From positions 310,001 to 374,000 of the forward strand of contig SAUG01000040.1 of the NCBI GenBank assembly GCA_011316305.1: DNA of 64,000 bases. Reading direction: 5' to 3'. The notes under the pieces were generated by a model. That model saw only the letters and a program-made list of their open reading frames with translations, searched no databases and was not told the DNA's origin. Of this stretch, positions 34,943 to 45,899 are shown in pieces. Positions within the stretch are counted from its first letter, which is position 1. Each line of letters opens with the position of its first letter. Origin of the DNA: Rusavskia elegans. Taxonomy: Eukaryota > Ascomycota > Lecanoromycetes > Teloschistales > Teloschistaceae. The translations under genes were made by a program, and so were the position numbers.

Positions 34943-36108
34943 ATGCGAGCCTTCTGCTTCAAACTCCAATATGGCCGACGTCCATTCCAGCGAATCTTCA
35001 TCCCCTCGAACGGGACAAGCTTCAGGAGATGGCATCATACACCATCTATTGTCCCTCTTGTCCCTCCAGATGACGTGAGGGTGGATGTCAGGGCCGGATC
35101 AAGTGGTTATATAGCTCTTAGGTTCCTTCGATCATCTTGGATTACGCTGCAGGATACTAAGACGCCATTAGGATCCGTAATCCCCCGAAACCGACCCCTG
35201 ATGCCCCTATAATCATCTACCTCCCCTGTGGCCTTCGCACTGATGAACATGACCGCCCATTCCACAATCCACTCAATACTTTGGCACTGAGCGCCCACGC
35301 AACAGTCATTGAAATCGGCTATCGTCTTTCGCCAAAGTCGCCTTACCCGAAACCCATCCACGACGTGATAGCGGGCTATGACTGGATCCGTAAACACCTC
35401 TCTCCAAGTCCCAACAAGCGCGACGTTGATAGTTACTCCAACACCAAACAAGCTTTTCCACCGCTTCAACCCAAGAAAAGATTCGGCGTCTGCGGCGAAC
35501 TGGCCGGTGGATCTCTGGCAGCCATGCTCGCCCTCACGGAAGGCAACCCCAATGGCATCACGGCCGCCGCCCTCGGCAATCCCGTCGTCGACTGGAGTTC
35601 ACCACTCCAAACCCCCGTATCCTGCGACAGTGACAGACTGAATCGCAGCATCAAGAACCTTCATACCACATCGTTCGCAAAAGCCGAACATCGCTACGAC
35701 CCCTTCGCAAGTCCATTGCTCTTCTTCCGCACACCAGCCTACGAACTACCCGCCCCATCTCTCTACGGCACTTCCTTCTCTCCTGCCACAAATGGGGAAA
35801 CCTCGAAGGCGGATACTTCAACAGAATTGGTACCCCGGCGGCGATCTCACCGTAAACACCCGCCTCTCGATTCCGGCCTCCGGTTCCCAGCAACTCGAAT
35901 CGATGTGGGACCGGGATCCACAATGAAAGACCAAGCGATCGAATTCGCGGAACTGATGCAACGAAGCGTGAATCTCTACGAGGAGAAGTCCGAAACTACA
36001 CGCGATCGAATCGAAGTGGTGGAGAGGGAAGGACACAACGGCTTATGGGAAGAGAAGGACGTCATGGATATCGGGAGGTGGATGGGGGAGGTGTTGAGGA
36101 GGGATTAG
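34943..36108 (+). CDS. Alpha/beta-hydrolase-fold protein lacking the GxSxG serine
   Basis: Proposed exons are 34943-35121 and 35172-36108, joined over a 50-bp intron, giving 371 residues. The core reads PIIIYLPCGLRTDEH, ATVIEIGYRLSPKSPYPKP and DVIAGYDWIRKHL, as in hormone-sensitive-lipase-like (fold-3) hydrolases. At the nucleophile elbow, where that family has Gly-Asp-Ser-Ala-Gly, this protein has VCGELAGGSLAAMLALTE, so Leu replaces Ser. The HGG oxyanion motif is also replaced (LPCGL). A candidate catalytic His remains in VVEREGHNGLW. Similar fungal proteins with GEL-type elbows exist to my knowledge, so this is likely a non-catalytic or altered family and not a damaged gene. The start lies only 86 bp right of the transposon, so the 5' end may have been disturbed. 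Confidence 0.8.
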
Positions 36109-36951
36109 TTAGGCTTGTCGGAGGCCAAGACAATAATTGATTCGGGATCTATTTACGGAAGTCAAGAGGATGTATGTATCCAACGAGATAATCTACTCAT
36201 AGCGGAGTGACACAAGAGGCGACGATGACCGACGATCGGTACTGCGACATGCGGGACGCCTTTGCAGCATTTCCGAGCGGTCTCACTGGCTGGAAGCCCA
36301 TAAATCTATGTTTCATTCATCAAGTCTCTAGTCCAGCCGGTAGATCGGACGGTAAATATAAAGACGAAGGCAACTCGATGGAAACGTTCCATAAACATGA
36401 AAGATCGTGCAAGTCGATACGTCGAGCGGGTTTAACACACTTGGATCTCCTCACGACCGCAGCGGGTTTTGCACGTCAGTTTGATTTCAATCTGGCGTCC
36501 TTCTCGACTCCAACTGCTTTCAGGTATTCAAGGCATGATGAATCAGAACGGGTTCGATGTGGATCAAGAGATTAGGATGAGGATCTTGGTAATAATGGGA
36601 GTGAAACCATGTACGAGTAATGGTCACTGCTATTGGGTAGAGCAGTAGCTTTTATCCTCCCACAGGGTGGATGGATGCTACAAAGTCACACGGCCAGAAA
36701 GCGATAGATTAAACTATATGAATTACATGATGCCCAGGAACCAGTCTATAGCTAAGGATGTCAGGAACGATAAAGCAGAGAGACCGTTACGCGATAGCCA
36801 ATGCAAACAGAAAAATTACGTATACGCGATTCCTCCCATTGATCTCTCGGATTCGCGCCAGCTGGTTACCATTCTTGTTCTACCTACGACACTCTTTAGC
36901 AATCCTCCTCATCGACGACACGAGCAAGGCCGGTGAGGTAACGTTAGTCGA
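36109..36951. other. Intergenic, 0.84 kb
   Basis: 3' flanks of two convergent genes. Frames at 36207-36575 and 36667-36936 have no recognisable content. I see nothing else. Confidence 0.4.
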
Positions 36952-38952
36952 TCATGGAATTTCCGGGAGAACTAACGCGGTTGGGGTTGCCAAAAGGGTA
37001 GGGAACGAGGTCGGCACTGGAATGGTCGTATTCAACAACGGAACCTCGATCAGCACGGCGCTGATTCCTACGGGGTTGTTGTACACCTCCGCCAAACCAG
37101 CTAAATTCTTGAAGTTGCAATTGACCTCGCCGGAAGCTCGGTCAGCAAAGTAAGTCACACCGCGGCAGCGCACAGCCGAGAAACCATTGTTGGTAGTGGC
37201 GCAATCTTGGATGCAATCGTTGAATGATTTCTCGCTGAGACCAATGTCGGTGGGCCCACCGTATTCGGTTGAGCAGACTACGGCGAACGCTTGCCCGTCT
37301 TCTAGCGTGATGATAGTACTGTTCAAGCCAGGGCAACGGTCGCGTTCCAGATTTGGCGTCGCTGTGAGAGCCACGGTTGTCCCAGTTGCTCCTGTGAAGT
37401 TCGACGCTGGGGTGGTAGTGAGTGTGGGAGTAAGACTCGTTGCATTGATTGCTGTTTGAGTGTATGTCAATGTGCTGTTGCTCGAAGAGGTTTGTGGTGT
37501 TGCGACAGTCACGAATACCGTGCTAAAGCTTGCAGGATACGTCGGGATCACGCCAACAGAAATCGGGGAGCCTGAGGTAATACGCGTAGAACTGGCATTG
37601 ATCGAGTTTGTAGGAAATCCGACCGTGGGCCGTGAGGATACGCTTAGGTTGCCATTGGATGTTGGAAGCCCACTGACCGATGACAGGAAGCCGGAAGAAG
37701 GCCGGGAGGTTATACTCGAGTTGATGGACAGTGTTGGGAAGCCAGAAGTAGGCCGCGAGGTTATGGTCGAGTTGAATGACAACGTTGGAAATCCAGAAGG
37801 AGCGAGTGAGGTATTGAGATTACCTGGAAGTGATGAGAATCCAGAGCTTGGGCGGGTAGTCAAGCTTGCGTTCGCGGAGGGGAATGGAACGCCAGAGCTA
37901 GGTGCCGTAATTGTCGGCAGACGAGTCGTGGCGTTGGACGAAATCGTAGGCGTCAGACTTGGCACCGAGAAACTGGTCAAATTGGAGAAAGTTGGCGCAA
38001 TGGTCGGTCGGGTACCAGACGAAGCGAAGGTATTCGAGAGGGATAGCGAAGTATTGGAGCTGGGGAAAGGTGGCGATGCATTGGAACTAAGAGAACCCAC
38101 AATGCTTGAGCCAGTACCAATGGCTGATGTTACAGCCGGGGCTGTGGTTAAAGGAGGGATGGGAACAACGGCAATTGTAGATGACCTCGTAGTTGGTGCC
38201 GATGGGAAACCTTGTCGTGTAAGGAGTACAGTGGTAGTACCCGTAGTCACATATACGTAGCTTGTGGTCTCTTGCGAATCGCGACCATTTATAGTACGTG
38301 TCTATATTGCGTCAAAATTCCGCTTTCGTTGGGGCAACTGTTTTGGTTGCACGTACTGAGAGTATGATGGAAGTATCATCAACGGTAGATGGCTGCAGGC
38401 TCAGGCATGAGCAGGCGCTGTAGTAGCTCGCTGCTATCGAGGCGTTTGGAGCATCTCCGGCATACACAGGGTACGCATATGGATTTTCCTGATAGAAATT
38501 CGGTGCCGCGGTTGCAGCAGCAGCAGCCTCTCTCTTATTCAAAAGGGGGGTAAAAGTGGTGGAGAAGATGGTCACGGCGGGGACAGTAGTCGTGGCGGTT
38601 CGTGTGGCATAGGATATTGATACGGTTGTCGTGGTGCTATATTAATTTCAGTAACCTACTGAGACTGACCGGAGAGCTATAATACTCACGTTCGTGAGAC
38701 TCGTGACACGGTGCGTGTAATATCGGAAAGGCCCAAAAGGGAGCTGCAGTAGGGTTCTGAGTCCACGATCCAATACTTGAAGGATTCATAGGTATCGTCA
38801 TCATAGCAAATACCACGTTTGTCAACAGATTGTTCCCGTTCAATGACATCCTCAAGACCTTTAGCTTGGAGCTGGCGCTCGCGGCCAAAGACAGTGAAGC
38901 ATAACAACGAAAGCACAAGGGCTCGAACACTAAAAGAGAGAAAGAAGAGCAT
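36952..38952 (-). CDS. Secreted Ser/Thr-rich cell-wall or mucin-like protein
   Basis: Proposed exons (complement) are 38690-38952, 38357-38636 and 36952-38301, giving 630 residues. MLFFLSFSVRALVLSLLCFT is a clear signal peptide. A Cys-containing N-terminal block follows (KRGICYDDDTYESFKYWIV, then EPYCSSLLGLSD), then a KR site and Thr/Val-rich strands. A long low-complexity domain of Ser, Thr, Pro, Gly and Asn with many N-x-S/T sites fills about residues 190-480. The C-terminus has six or so cysteines (RDRCPG, AFAVVCSTEYGGP, CIQDCATT, VRCRGVTYF, VNCNFKN), arranged like a PAN/apple-type domain. It is probably secreted, heavily glycosylated and wall-associated; no enzyme motif and no obvious GPI site are seen. 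Confidence 0.82.
37690..37791 (-). repeat. Tandem 51-bp repeat in the Ser/Thr-rich gene
   Basis: Units 37690-37740 and 37741-37791 are alike over their full length; looser copies extend to both sides. They encode repeats around SRPTSGFPTLSINSSIT. Confidence 0.75.
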
Positions 38953-39498
38953 GGCTGGAGAGCTCTTATCCGCTCGGAAGAAGAAGATGAACGAACAAAT
39001 GAATGACAGAGGGAATAGAGGAAGGAGTGCGATATAGTAAGTGAGAAGAAGAAGGACAGGGGCGGACTTGCTGAGATGATATGACCAGAGAGAAATGATT
39101 CATGCAACTTATTAGATGCCTTGCAGGACGGTGCGAAGGGTAACATCGGAGCAAACTCGTCTCCATTCTCCACACGGGGCATTGGAATGCATCGAGGCAT
39201 TATTATCAAGGGGTTGGGGTCGAGACGACAGGAATTGATACCCTGACAGATTGTTCGATTGAGCTATGCTTCCTACGTGAAGATGGCTTGAGATTGTAGA
39301 CAGGTAGAAACCCGGATCAAAGATGAGAGACGAAAGATGCCAGATGGGAAAATGGTGAGAAGGACAGAGAGGGAGAGAGGCCGTGCTTGGCACGGATAAA
39401 AGGAGTCAGATGAAAAAGGTTAGCGTTGGTGTAGCCGTAAAAAACGTGACGATAATCGATCCTCCTCCACTCTCCAACCTCAAACACCTCCACATTCC
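38953..39498. other. Divergent intergenic region
   Basis: Shared upstream region of the secreted protein gene and the LAMTOR1-like gene. It has purine-rich runs (GAGAAGAAGAAGG, about 39043-39056) on the plus strand. Minus-strand frames here lack recognisable content. Confidence 0.4.
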
Positions 39499-40096
39499 AT
39501 GGGTATTTGTTCCTCTTGTCTCGGCCGCGGCCGGCGAGACGAGCTGGAGGTATGCTAGCTCCATCACTTACCAGATGGGGCTGCACGCTGACGTTCCCTT
39601 GCGCTCTTCAGGATCCAGAAACATCTCGCCTGCTCTCCGACGATCCTTTTCGCAGTTACGGATCCCACGCTCAACCCACTCGACGTCCGCTCGACGATCC
39701 AGACCCCGACTATGTCCGACAGGAAAGAGAAGCATTAGAGACTATCGCCCACAACATGTCCGAGTGAGTCGACTGAGATGGCTGAGTATCCTACTAAGCG
39801 ACTGACCTGCGATCTGTTGCAGAGATGTCGTTGACATCTTTACGATACTACCCGACTCTTCAGAAGATGGTGAGCGCTCCTTCGATACTGCAGGCGTACG
39901 AATTGTCTGACGGACAATAGTCAACCAAGACCGCTCAGGCTCGCCCGAACCCGAAACGAACGGTTTCATGGAGGATGATGCAAGAGCTCAATCGATAGCC
40001 TACCGCACAGTCAAAAGAGCTTATATCGACAAGATCTCAAGCCCGATGGGTAGCAGCAAGCATAACTGGAAGGATGCAAAGGCTGCCATGGGCTGA
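39499..40096 (+). CDS. LAMTOR1/Ego1-like lipid-anchored vacuole-membrane protein
   Basis: Proposed exons are 39499-39549, 39612-39763, 39823-39869 and 39921-40096, giving 141 residues. The start MGICSSCLGRGRRDELE has Gly2 for myristoylation and nearby cysteines for palmitoylation. Next comes DPETSRLLSDDPFRSYGS and a helical part (PDPDYVRQEREALETIAHN) with an acidic-LL leader, then DVVDIFTILPD and a C-terminal RAQSIAYRTVKRAYIDKIS. This layout fits LAMTOR1 (p18) and its fungal counterpart, which anchors the Rag GTPases of TORC1 signalling to the lysosome or vacuole. All three introns are 51-62 bp with GT-AG ends. Assignment rests on the N-terminus and overall architecture, so orthology is likely but not certain. 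Confidence 0.78.
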
Positions 40097-43000
40097 GAGA
40101 CACGTGCCGGAGATTCAGGAACAGGCGTATATGTAGGTCGATGTCGATATATGATACCCATACTGCGAGCTGGCGATGTACTGTAATGACTGTGTATTAT
40201 TGAATCTATTGATGCATCTGCTGTTGTCGATCTACACCACGATTTGCCCTTGATAACCATCCACTACCATGATCAATGAAACAACGTGTTCGAGGAAGCC
40301 AGTGATCGAAAGACCGTTCATCCAATTCTGGCTGGGCTGTGGGCCCCGGCCGCAACGAGGCTCTAGAACCTCGGAACGAGGGATGAGAAAAATCATTGTG
40401 CTTTCAGGCGCTAATATGGACTTCTGGGCATTGATGGTACTCAGATTGGTAATGTTAGACTGCATGAATCAATTCGCACCGATCCGTGGATCTGTGATGC
40501 CTGGGAAAGTGGCACGAATCCTCGGAGAATGTCGACTGATCCTCCAGGACAGAGGCTGAGTGGTATCGTAATCATACAAAACTTTCCAAAAGGGCATCTG
40601 CCAGCTGTCGTCTGTCATCCAATTCTTTTTCGCTGCGTCTCGACTTCCCACCAAGGTTCTCGCGAGGTACATTCCGAAGTTATTTAAGCTTGTGTGGTAG
40701 CGGACAGAGATAGAAAGGTAAGGCTAGGCTTGTAACGTTGCATTGGTATTTTCCTTTTATCCTTCTTCTTTTCTTTTCTTTTTGGAAAATAGTTTAGGTA
40801 CCAAAACCAAACATGATCCAATGGAAAATACATGATGTGCTAGAAGGCAAACCCTAGGGTAATCGAATCCCATGGTCCCTGTGAGTCAATCTGTAGGCAT
40901 GACCCAAGGGTCATTTTCCTTAATGTGCCTCGTGTCAAGAATCGATCGCAACTCCCCAACATATCCCTGCGAACCTAGTTCACTAGCACGGTCATCGTTG
41001 GATTGAGTATACGCGTGCAGCAGTTGTACATATGTATCTTAGTAATCGTTAGGACGAATTCCCATGTCGAGGTACCGACTGCTTCACGCCCCCCACTGCG
41101 ATCGATTTTCGATGTAACGAGTCTGCCATTATTCATCCATGCAAGGATTGCCAATCTCTATATCCCCAGTGTTCTGAAGTAGACTACCTAGTTTACTGCT
41201 GGAATAGCATCATCTCAAAGGCCTTCCAGAAGCGCGGCGACATTATTATACTTGGTCTCAACACGAGAATATCGTGCCTTGCCCCATGTTCTTTCTACCC
41301 GAATTGCAACAGTCCTCCTCGGCATGCTCAAAGTAACCAGCCGACGGTCATGATCCTACTAATAAGCTCGCCTGCTCGCTTGCAAGACCATGAGTCTTGA
41401 CCGCCGTATTCCCAGAGACCACGGCAGAATGTTCTTGGCTGGCATGAGACAAGCGATCATGTTAATGGTAAAGGATGATAGTCTCATGTTGGTCGAGTAT
41501 GCGAGTATGATGGAGCAACTTGAGACACAGTCGTTCAGGTTGGCTGATACTTGGGACAGGGTCTCGAACGCCCCCGAAGCACCCCAATATTATTGTAGGA
41601 ATCATCAAAAATTAACATTAAAGCTGCCGACGGCGCGTGATGATTGGCGTTGCTCTCCCGAAAAACGCAGGGTAAGCTTTAGCCTATCAGCGCCAAAAGA
41701 CCGAGGGAGAGACTCCACGCTTGCGCTGAAAGAATGCCGGCCTGTTTCCAGACCTCTCATTTGTTGACTCTCGCATCTCCTGGAACCACGCTCGCAGCGT
41801 GTGCTAGATCACCTGAGAAGCCATGGACCCGAGGAACAGGTACGAGCGCTAGATCAAAAACAACATGCATAATAGCATGATTCAACGTCAACCAAACCAT
41901 AAAAAATTCAATTCAGCAGTTTGCGGTATTCCATGTTTTCAAGGCATGGCCAGATGGCCGTTTTGTGTTTGTTGACGTATCACGATTGGGGGCGGTCATT
42001 GTTTACCTCCCAGCCCCGGGCAAAATCTCCATACGATGGGTGTAAGGAGTCAGGCAAAAGGTGTTCATCGGCCTAAAACCCATCCTTTGGTAAGCTACTG
42101 CATTCGATTTGCCGCTTTGTGAACGGTAAGAGCCGTTGTTGTCGGTCGAGATCGACCAAGAGCTGCTACGATTGGGCGAAGGCTGCATCAAAGCGAGTCC
42201 GTTGTTCGTGGGCAGGCAGGATGAAGTTTGTGCCTCCGGCCAAGGCGAAGGTTTGCATTCCGTCCGGATTCGAGGACATTCTCACTGGCTGATGGCAGAC
42301 CCAGAATCAATCTCTGACGGCCCGTGCATCCGATCATGACGAAACTCGGTCCTATGAACTCGATTTGCCTCGCACAGCGTCTGCATCATGTTTCGGAGTG
42401 ACCCAAGCCGGAGCTCACGGATACGACGCACTCGTGTACTTCTAACGTAATGGAAGGATGATCAGCGATGTGTGTGCAGCCATTGGAGCACAAGATGTAG
42501 CTGGCTTGAAAGCTGACGAGTCGGATGTTAGATCAGACATCCACAATGCCACCGTGGAAACGAAGGCTGTGTCGAAAAAAAAGGCTGACAAGAGTGAGAT
42601 CCGAATTACTGGACCATGGAAAGATAGCTTGCAAGCCCCACAATTGGCAGCGCTGAGAGATCGACTGGGCGGTGAGTTGTCGATAGGGAGTTGCCGCGTC
42701 GTGATATCTCCGGCGGTGAGAAGTTGCTTGGATGACCGAAACCCATTATTTCATGTTAGGCTATGGGGTCCACGCAGTCTGATTTGCCTCCATGATCTCG
42801 ATCTCAATATTGTCCCGTTTCGTGCCACTTGTAGAGCTGTGCTTCTCCAATCGCGAACCTCTTCAGGATCCCATGTAAAGTCACAAGGATCACTCGGGAT
42901 GTACAGTTGGCGGCGGTCAATCCAGCACTCATATGACTGGGTGACAGCGTGAAACTCTGTGTACCTAGGATTGTAGCCTCATGGGAGCACCGGCTGAATG

Positions 43001-43681
43001 TAAGGTAGTGGAGTCAGACATAACAAAGCTGACGGCTCCCTGCGAGATGACTGGACTGGACGTTAGCATTGCCTTACCCTGGCACCTTGTCGTTCTGACA
43101 AAAACCATCACAAATGTGACGATCTCTAGGCTAGAAGCAGTCTGGTAACACACACTCCAAAGAAGTACGACGAGATGACACCAGCATAGTCTGGACTTGT
43201 GGGAGGTGATTGGCGGAAGTCTCCACCCCGAGGTCTATGAGACGTGAAGTGGCTGGCTGCTGTGCCGTTGATGTTGATAGCGTGATATTTTGTTTACAAA
43301 GGGAATCGAGACGAGTAACAATCACTCCCAGTGTCGAAAGAGCATAAATACCCTGCTTCTTACCGCTGAGGTTTCATTCTTCTCGTCTGCAACAGATTCA
43401 ACCACAGTCTTCAGGGATCCATTGCCATTCATATTTGAGCCTTCAGCAGAGACCGCCGACCTAAGACCTGTTTTCTCCAAGTTAGTCATATTCCCAAAGC
43501 TCTGATACGCTCCAGCTCTGATAGCCTCCCTGGCAGGAAACATCGAGCGTTTGCATATCCATAGTAGCACAGTGAGCAGCCGCTGAGCGTCTTGAGGAAG
43601 AAGAGACCCAAAGGTCAGCAGTACTGCGGAAAGCTTGATGGCGAACCATTACCATGACTGACCAAGAAATGAAACAGAAAC
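40097..43681. other. Gene-poor stretch, 3.6 kb
   Basis: No gene I can support. The longest frames are 42458-42952 plus (164 codons, MISDVCAAIGAQDVAGLK...), 41390-41767 plus (125 codons) and 40269-40559 plus (96 codons). None has a recognised domain, clear splice partners or a homologue I know. Composition is near that of the neighbouring genes and does not show the CA/TG depletion seen in the RIP-dead element. It may hold non-coding RNA, decayed genes or lineage-specific small genes. Confidence 0.4.
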
Positions 43682-44014
43682 ATGTGCTTCTTTGACCAAC
43701 ATCGATTTGCATGTGGCGACTGGAAATGGGGACACTTCAGACAACACTGCAACCGAGAATATCGCACAGGAGAAACGTGTGGTATGAAACTGATTATGCA
43801 AACGGTCCCGGTCAGCCAGAAATGCAAGCTCTGCGACAAAATCGACACCAAACAGCGACGCCGGAACGCGGAAGAAGATCGCATCAATCGCTGGAAGAGG
43901 GAGGGGGGCAAGTTTCGGGCCTCGATTGACCGGTCTTACGACATGATCCGATCCCTAGACAAGGAGATTTATGATCTTCGGAGCGAGCGTATGAGGAAAC
44001 TTCAGGCCGTTTAG
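43682..44014 (+). CDS. Small conserved fungal Cys-containing protein, function unknown
   Basis: A single 110-residue frame starting MCFFDQHRFACGDWKWGHF. Cysteines fall in four places (residue 2, FACGDW, QHC, then GETCGMK and QKCKLCDK), ending in a C-x-x-C pair that suggests a small zinc-binding fold. The C-terminal half is a charged helix (DRINRWKREGGKFRASIDRS then LDKEIYDLRSERMRK). I recall similar short proteins in other filamentous ascomycetes, with the same MC-aromatic start and GDWKWG block, but none with a known function. No signal peptide or membrane segment is seen. An upstream exon is possible but not needed. Confidence 0.72.
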   Translation: MCFFDQHRFACGDWKWGHFRQHCNREYRTGETCGMKLIMQTVPVSQKCKLCDKIDTKQRRRNAEEDRINRWKREGGKFRASIDRSYDMIRSLDKEIYDLRSERMRKLQAV

Positions 44015-44738
44015 AATGGATGGCAGTCGCTTCATATCTTTCTTGACATTGCGGCTGATGGATTTTTGTTTGGGAAACTGCCGCAACGATGACGAGACTG
44101 CAGCCGCCAGACAGATTGGTCATTGAGCTCGCTGTTTCATGATCTGGATTCTTTTCGGATAGATACTTCTCATATGAATTTATGCCTTTCCCTTATTCGT
44201 CGGTACCTTAATCGTCTCATCAAGATATGGCAAGCTAGCCGCCGACCCGTAATCGGACCTGTGTTCATCCTGTCGAAGATTGTACAGGTCAACGACCGAT
44301 GGTGGACTCAGTTGTGTTGGTGGTAGTCAATGATATGAGAGTTACGACTATGTACAGTTACAAAGGCAACCTCTTATGATGAGCAAAAGGTGAAAATCGT
44401 TATTCGCGTTTGCTGCACGATGTGTTGTCTATCTGGGATCAAATTGGGGGCCGCACTAAGCTAGTCGTTGTATCAAGCTAAGACCGTCACTGACTGTTTC
44501 ATACGGCTTGGCGCTAAAAGAACTCGAACTGGCGATATCAAACTCAGTGTCATCGAATCTATTGGTGTGATCCTCGCTTTCTGATAGAAGAAGACAGGGT
44601 ATATCTCCTGGGAGGAGGTCTGCACAACTGACAAAGGGCATGTTTGCACGGTCATGCATAGAAGGTATCTCAATGCGTGTCATCCAGCTCAACACCCTTG
44701 ACGCCCGAATGCAAGGAACAGACATGACATTGGTGGTA
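44015..44738. other. Intergenic, 0.72 kb
   Basis: Lies between the convergent ends of the small Cys protein and PRE9. No gene is supported; short minus-strand frames near 44456-44725 overlap each other and have no recognisable content. Confidence 0.4.
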
Positions 44739-45658
44739 TCAACCTACCTCTGTGTCCTCCTGCTTAGCCAGACCGTGTTCCTTCAAGAGGACTGTTATTT
44801 CATCTGCTCCCCAAAGGTGATGGTATATCTTGCCATCCTTAGTTTTACCCACAGTAGCGAACTCAACTAGGTGGATGTCAGCGTGCGTCCCGATCCATGG
44901 GATACCAACGACTTATTACTTTTTTCGCTGCTCAATTTCGTGGAATCCATGGTCTTGCTCAAAACCTTGACAGCAAGTCCACAAGCCTCCCTCAGATTAC
45001 ACTCCTCTTTGTAATCTTGTTTCAGCAGACTTTGCGCGCTTGCGTTGTTTGCACCAACGCTCGTTGCTTTCCAGCCGCCGTAATTCCCACTAGGATTGCT
45101 CTGATACAGCTGGAATTGTCGTTGGGGATCATAGCCCGCATAGATGAAGGAAACTCCGAACGGCCTGAGCCCACCATGCTGGGTATAGCCTTGTTTAAGA
45201 TCACAGAGTCGCCGAACCAGCTGTTCACAAGGTATGTCTTCGTTATAGGTCAGGAGGTATCGTTGGGCGGCTTGCCGGGCGTAGTTGATGAGTATGTTTG
45301 CATCAGCGGTCATTCCCGCCACAGCACAAATCATGTTGCTGCCATCATGAGTCTATAGTTCAATAAATTACAAGGGGCCCGCAAGATGCATACTCGTTCA
45401 AGGTGTAGAGCTTCTCCGCTGACGTATCTTGTTCCAGCAATTTGCTCGTGACTTTTCGCTCGGCTGCCAGGACAATTCCATCGCTCGCTAATATACCGAT
45501 GGCTGTACCGGCATGAGAGATGGCTTCGAGGGCGTATTCGACCTGATAGAGACGTCCCTCCGGAGAGAATATTGTCGTCTAGCCGCGTACGAATTAGTCT
45601 TCTATGCCGAACGGCTGATAAATATATAAATTACCCTAGAATCATATCTTCGCGCCAT
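44739..45658 (-). CDS. PRE9: 20S proteasome alpha subunit PRE9/PSMA4
   Basis: Proposed exons (complement) are 45635-45658, 45394-45578, 44920-45338 and 44739-44866, giving 251 residues. The start MARRYDSR continues [20 protein letters not shown], the alpha-subunit N-terminal signature. Then come [37 protein letters not shown] and [40 protein letters not shown] is characteristic of the alpha3 position (yeast Pre9, human PSMA4). After the last intron the reading is [20 protein letters not shown] and a tail ending QEDTEVG. It forms part of the outer ring that gates the proteolytic chamber. The 8-codon first exon and GT-AG introns of 45-55 bp are consistent. Confidence 0.95.
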
Positions 45659-45899
45659 GTTGAGCTCGGAAGTAACGTCAAAGATGATCGGAAGAACGAT
45701 GGATCATGGGAACGAGCTTATTTCCAGTCTGCAGACATTGCAGATAGAGCTTGATAGCTCCCAAGAACGCCTACATTACATTTACTAGGCTCCGGCGCCT
45801 CACGCGTTTCAGCGGCAAGCTAATGAATTGACAAGCCACCGCTAAATGCAGGATCCCAACCTCAACTACTTACTCTACATTCTCACAGGATTCTGCAAA

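Noticed and set aside
37460..38260. Long plus-strand frame (266 codons)
   Set aside because: It is exactly antisense to the Ser/Thr-rich secreted gene; its Val/Glu/Gly bias is the mirror of that repeat sequence, and it has no domain.
30378..41097. Shared 11-mer CCCCCACTGCG left of the transposon and near 41087
   Set aside because: Too short to show common origin; surrounding sequence does not match.
42458..42952. Plus-strand frame of 164 codons in the gene-poor region
   Set aside because: No homology or domain that I recognise and no flanking exon; kept only as a candidate in the region note.
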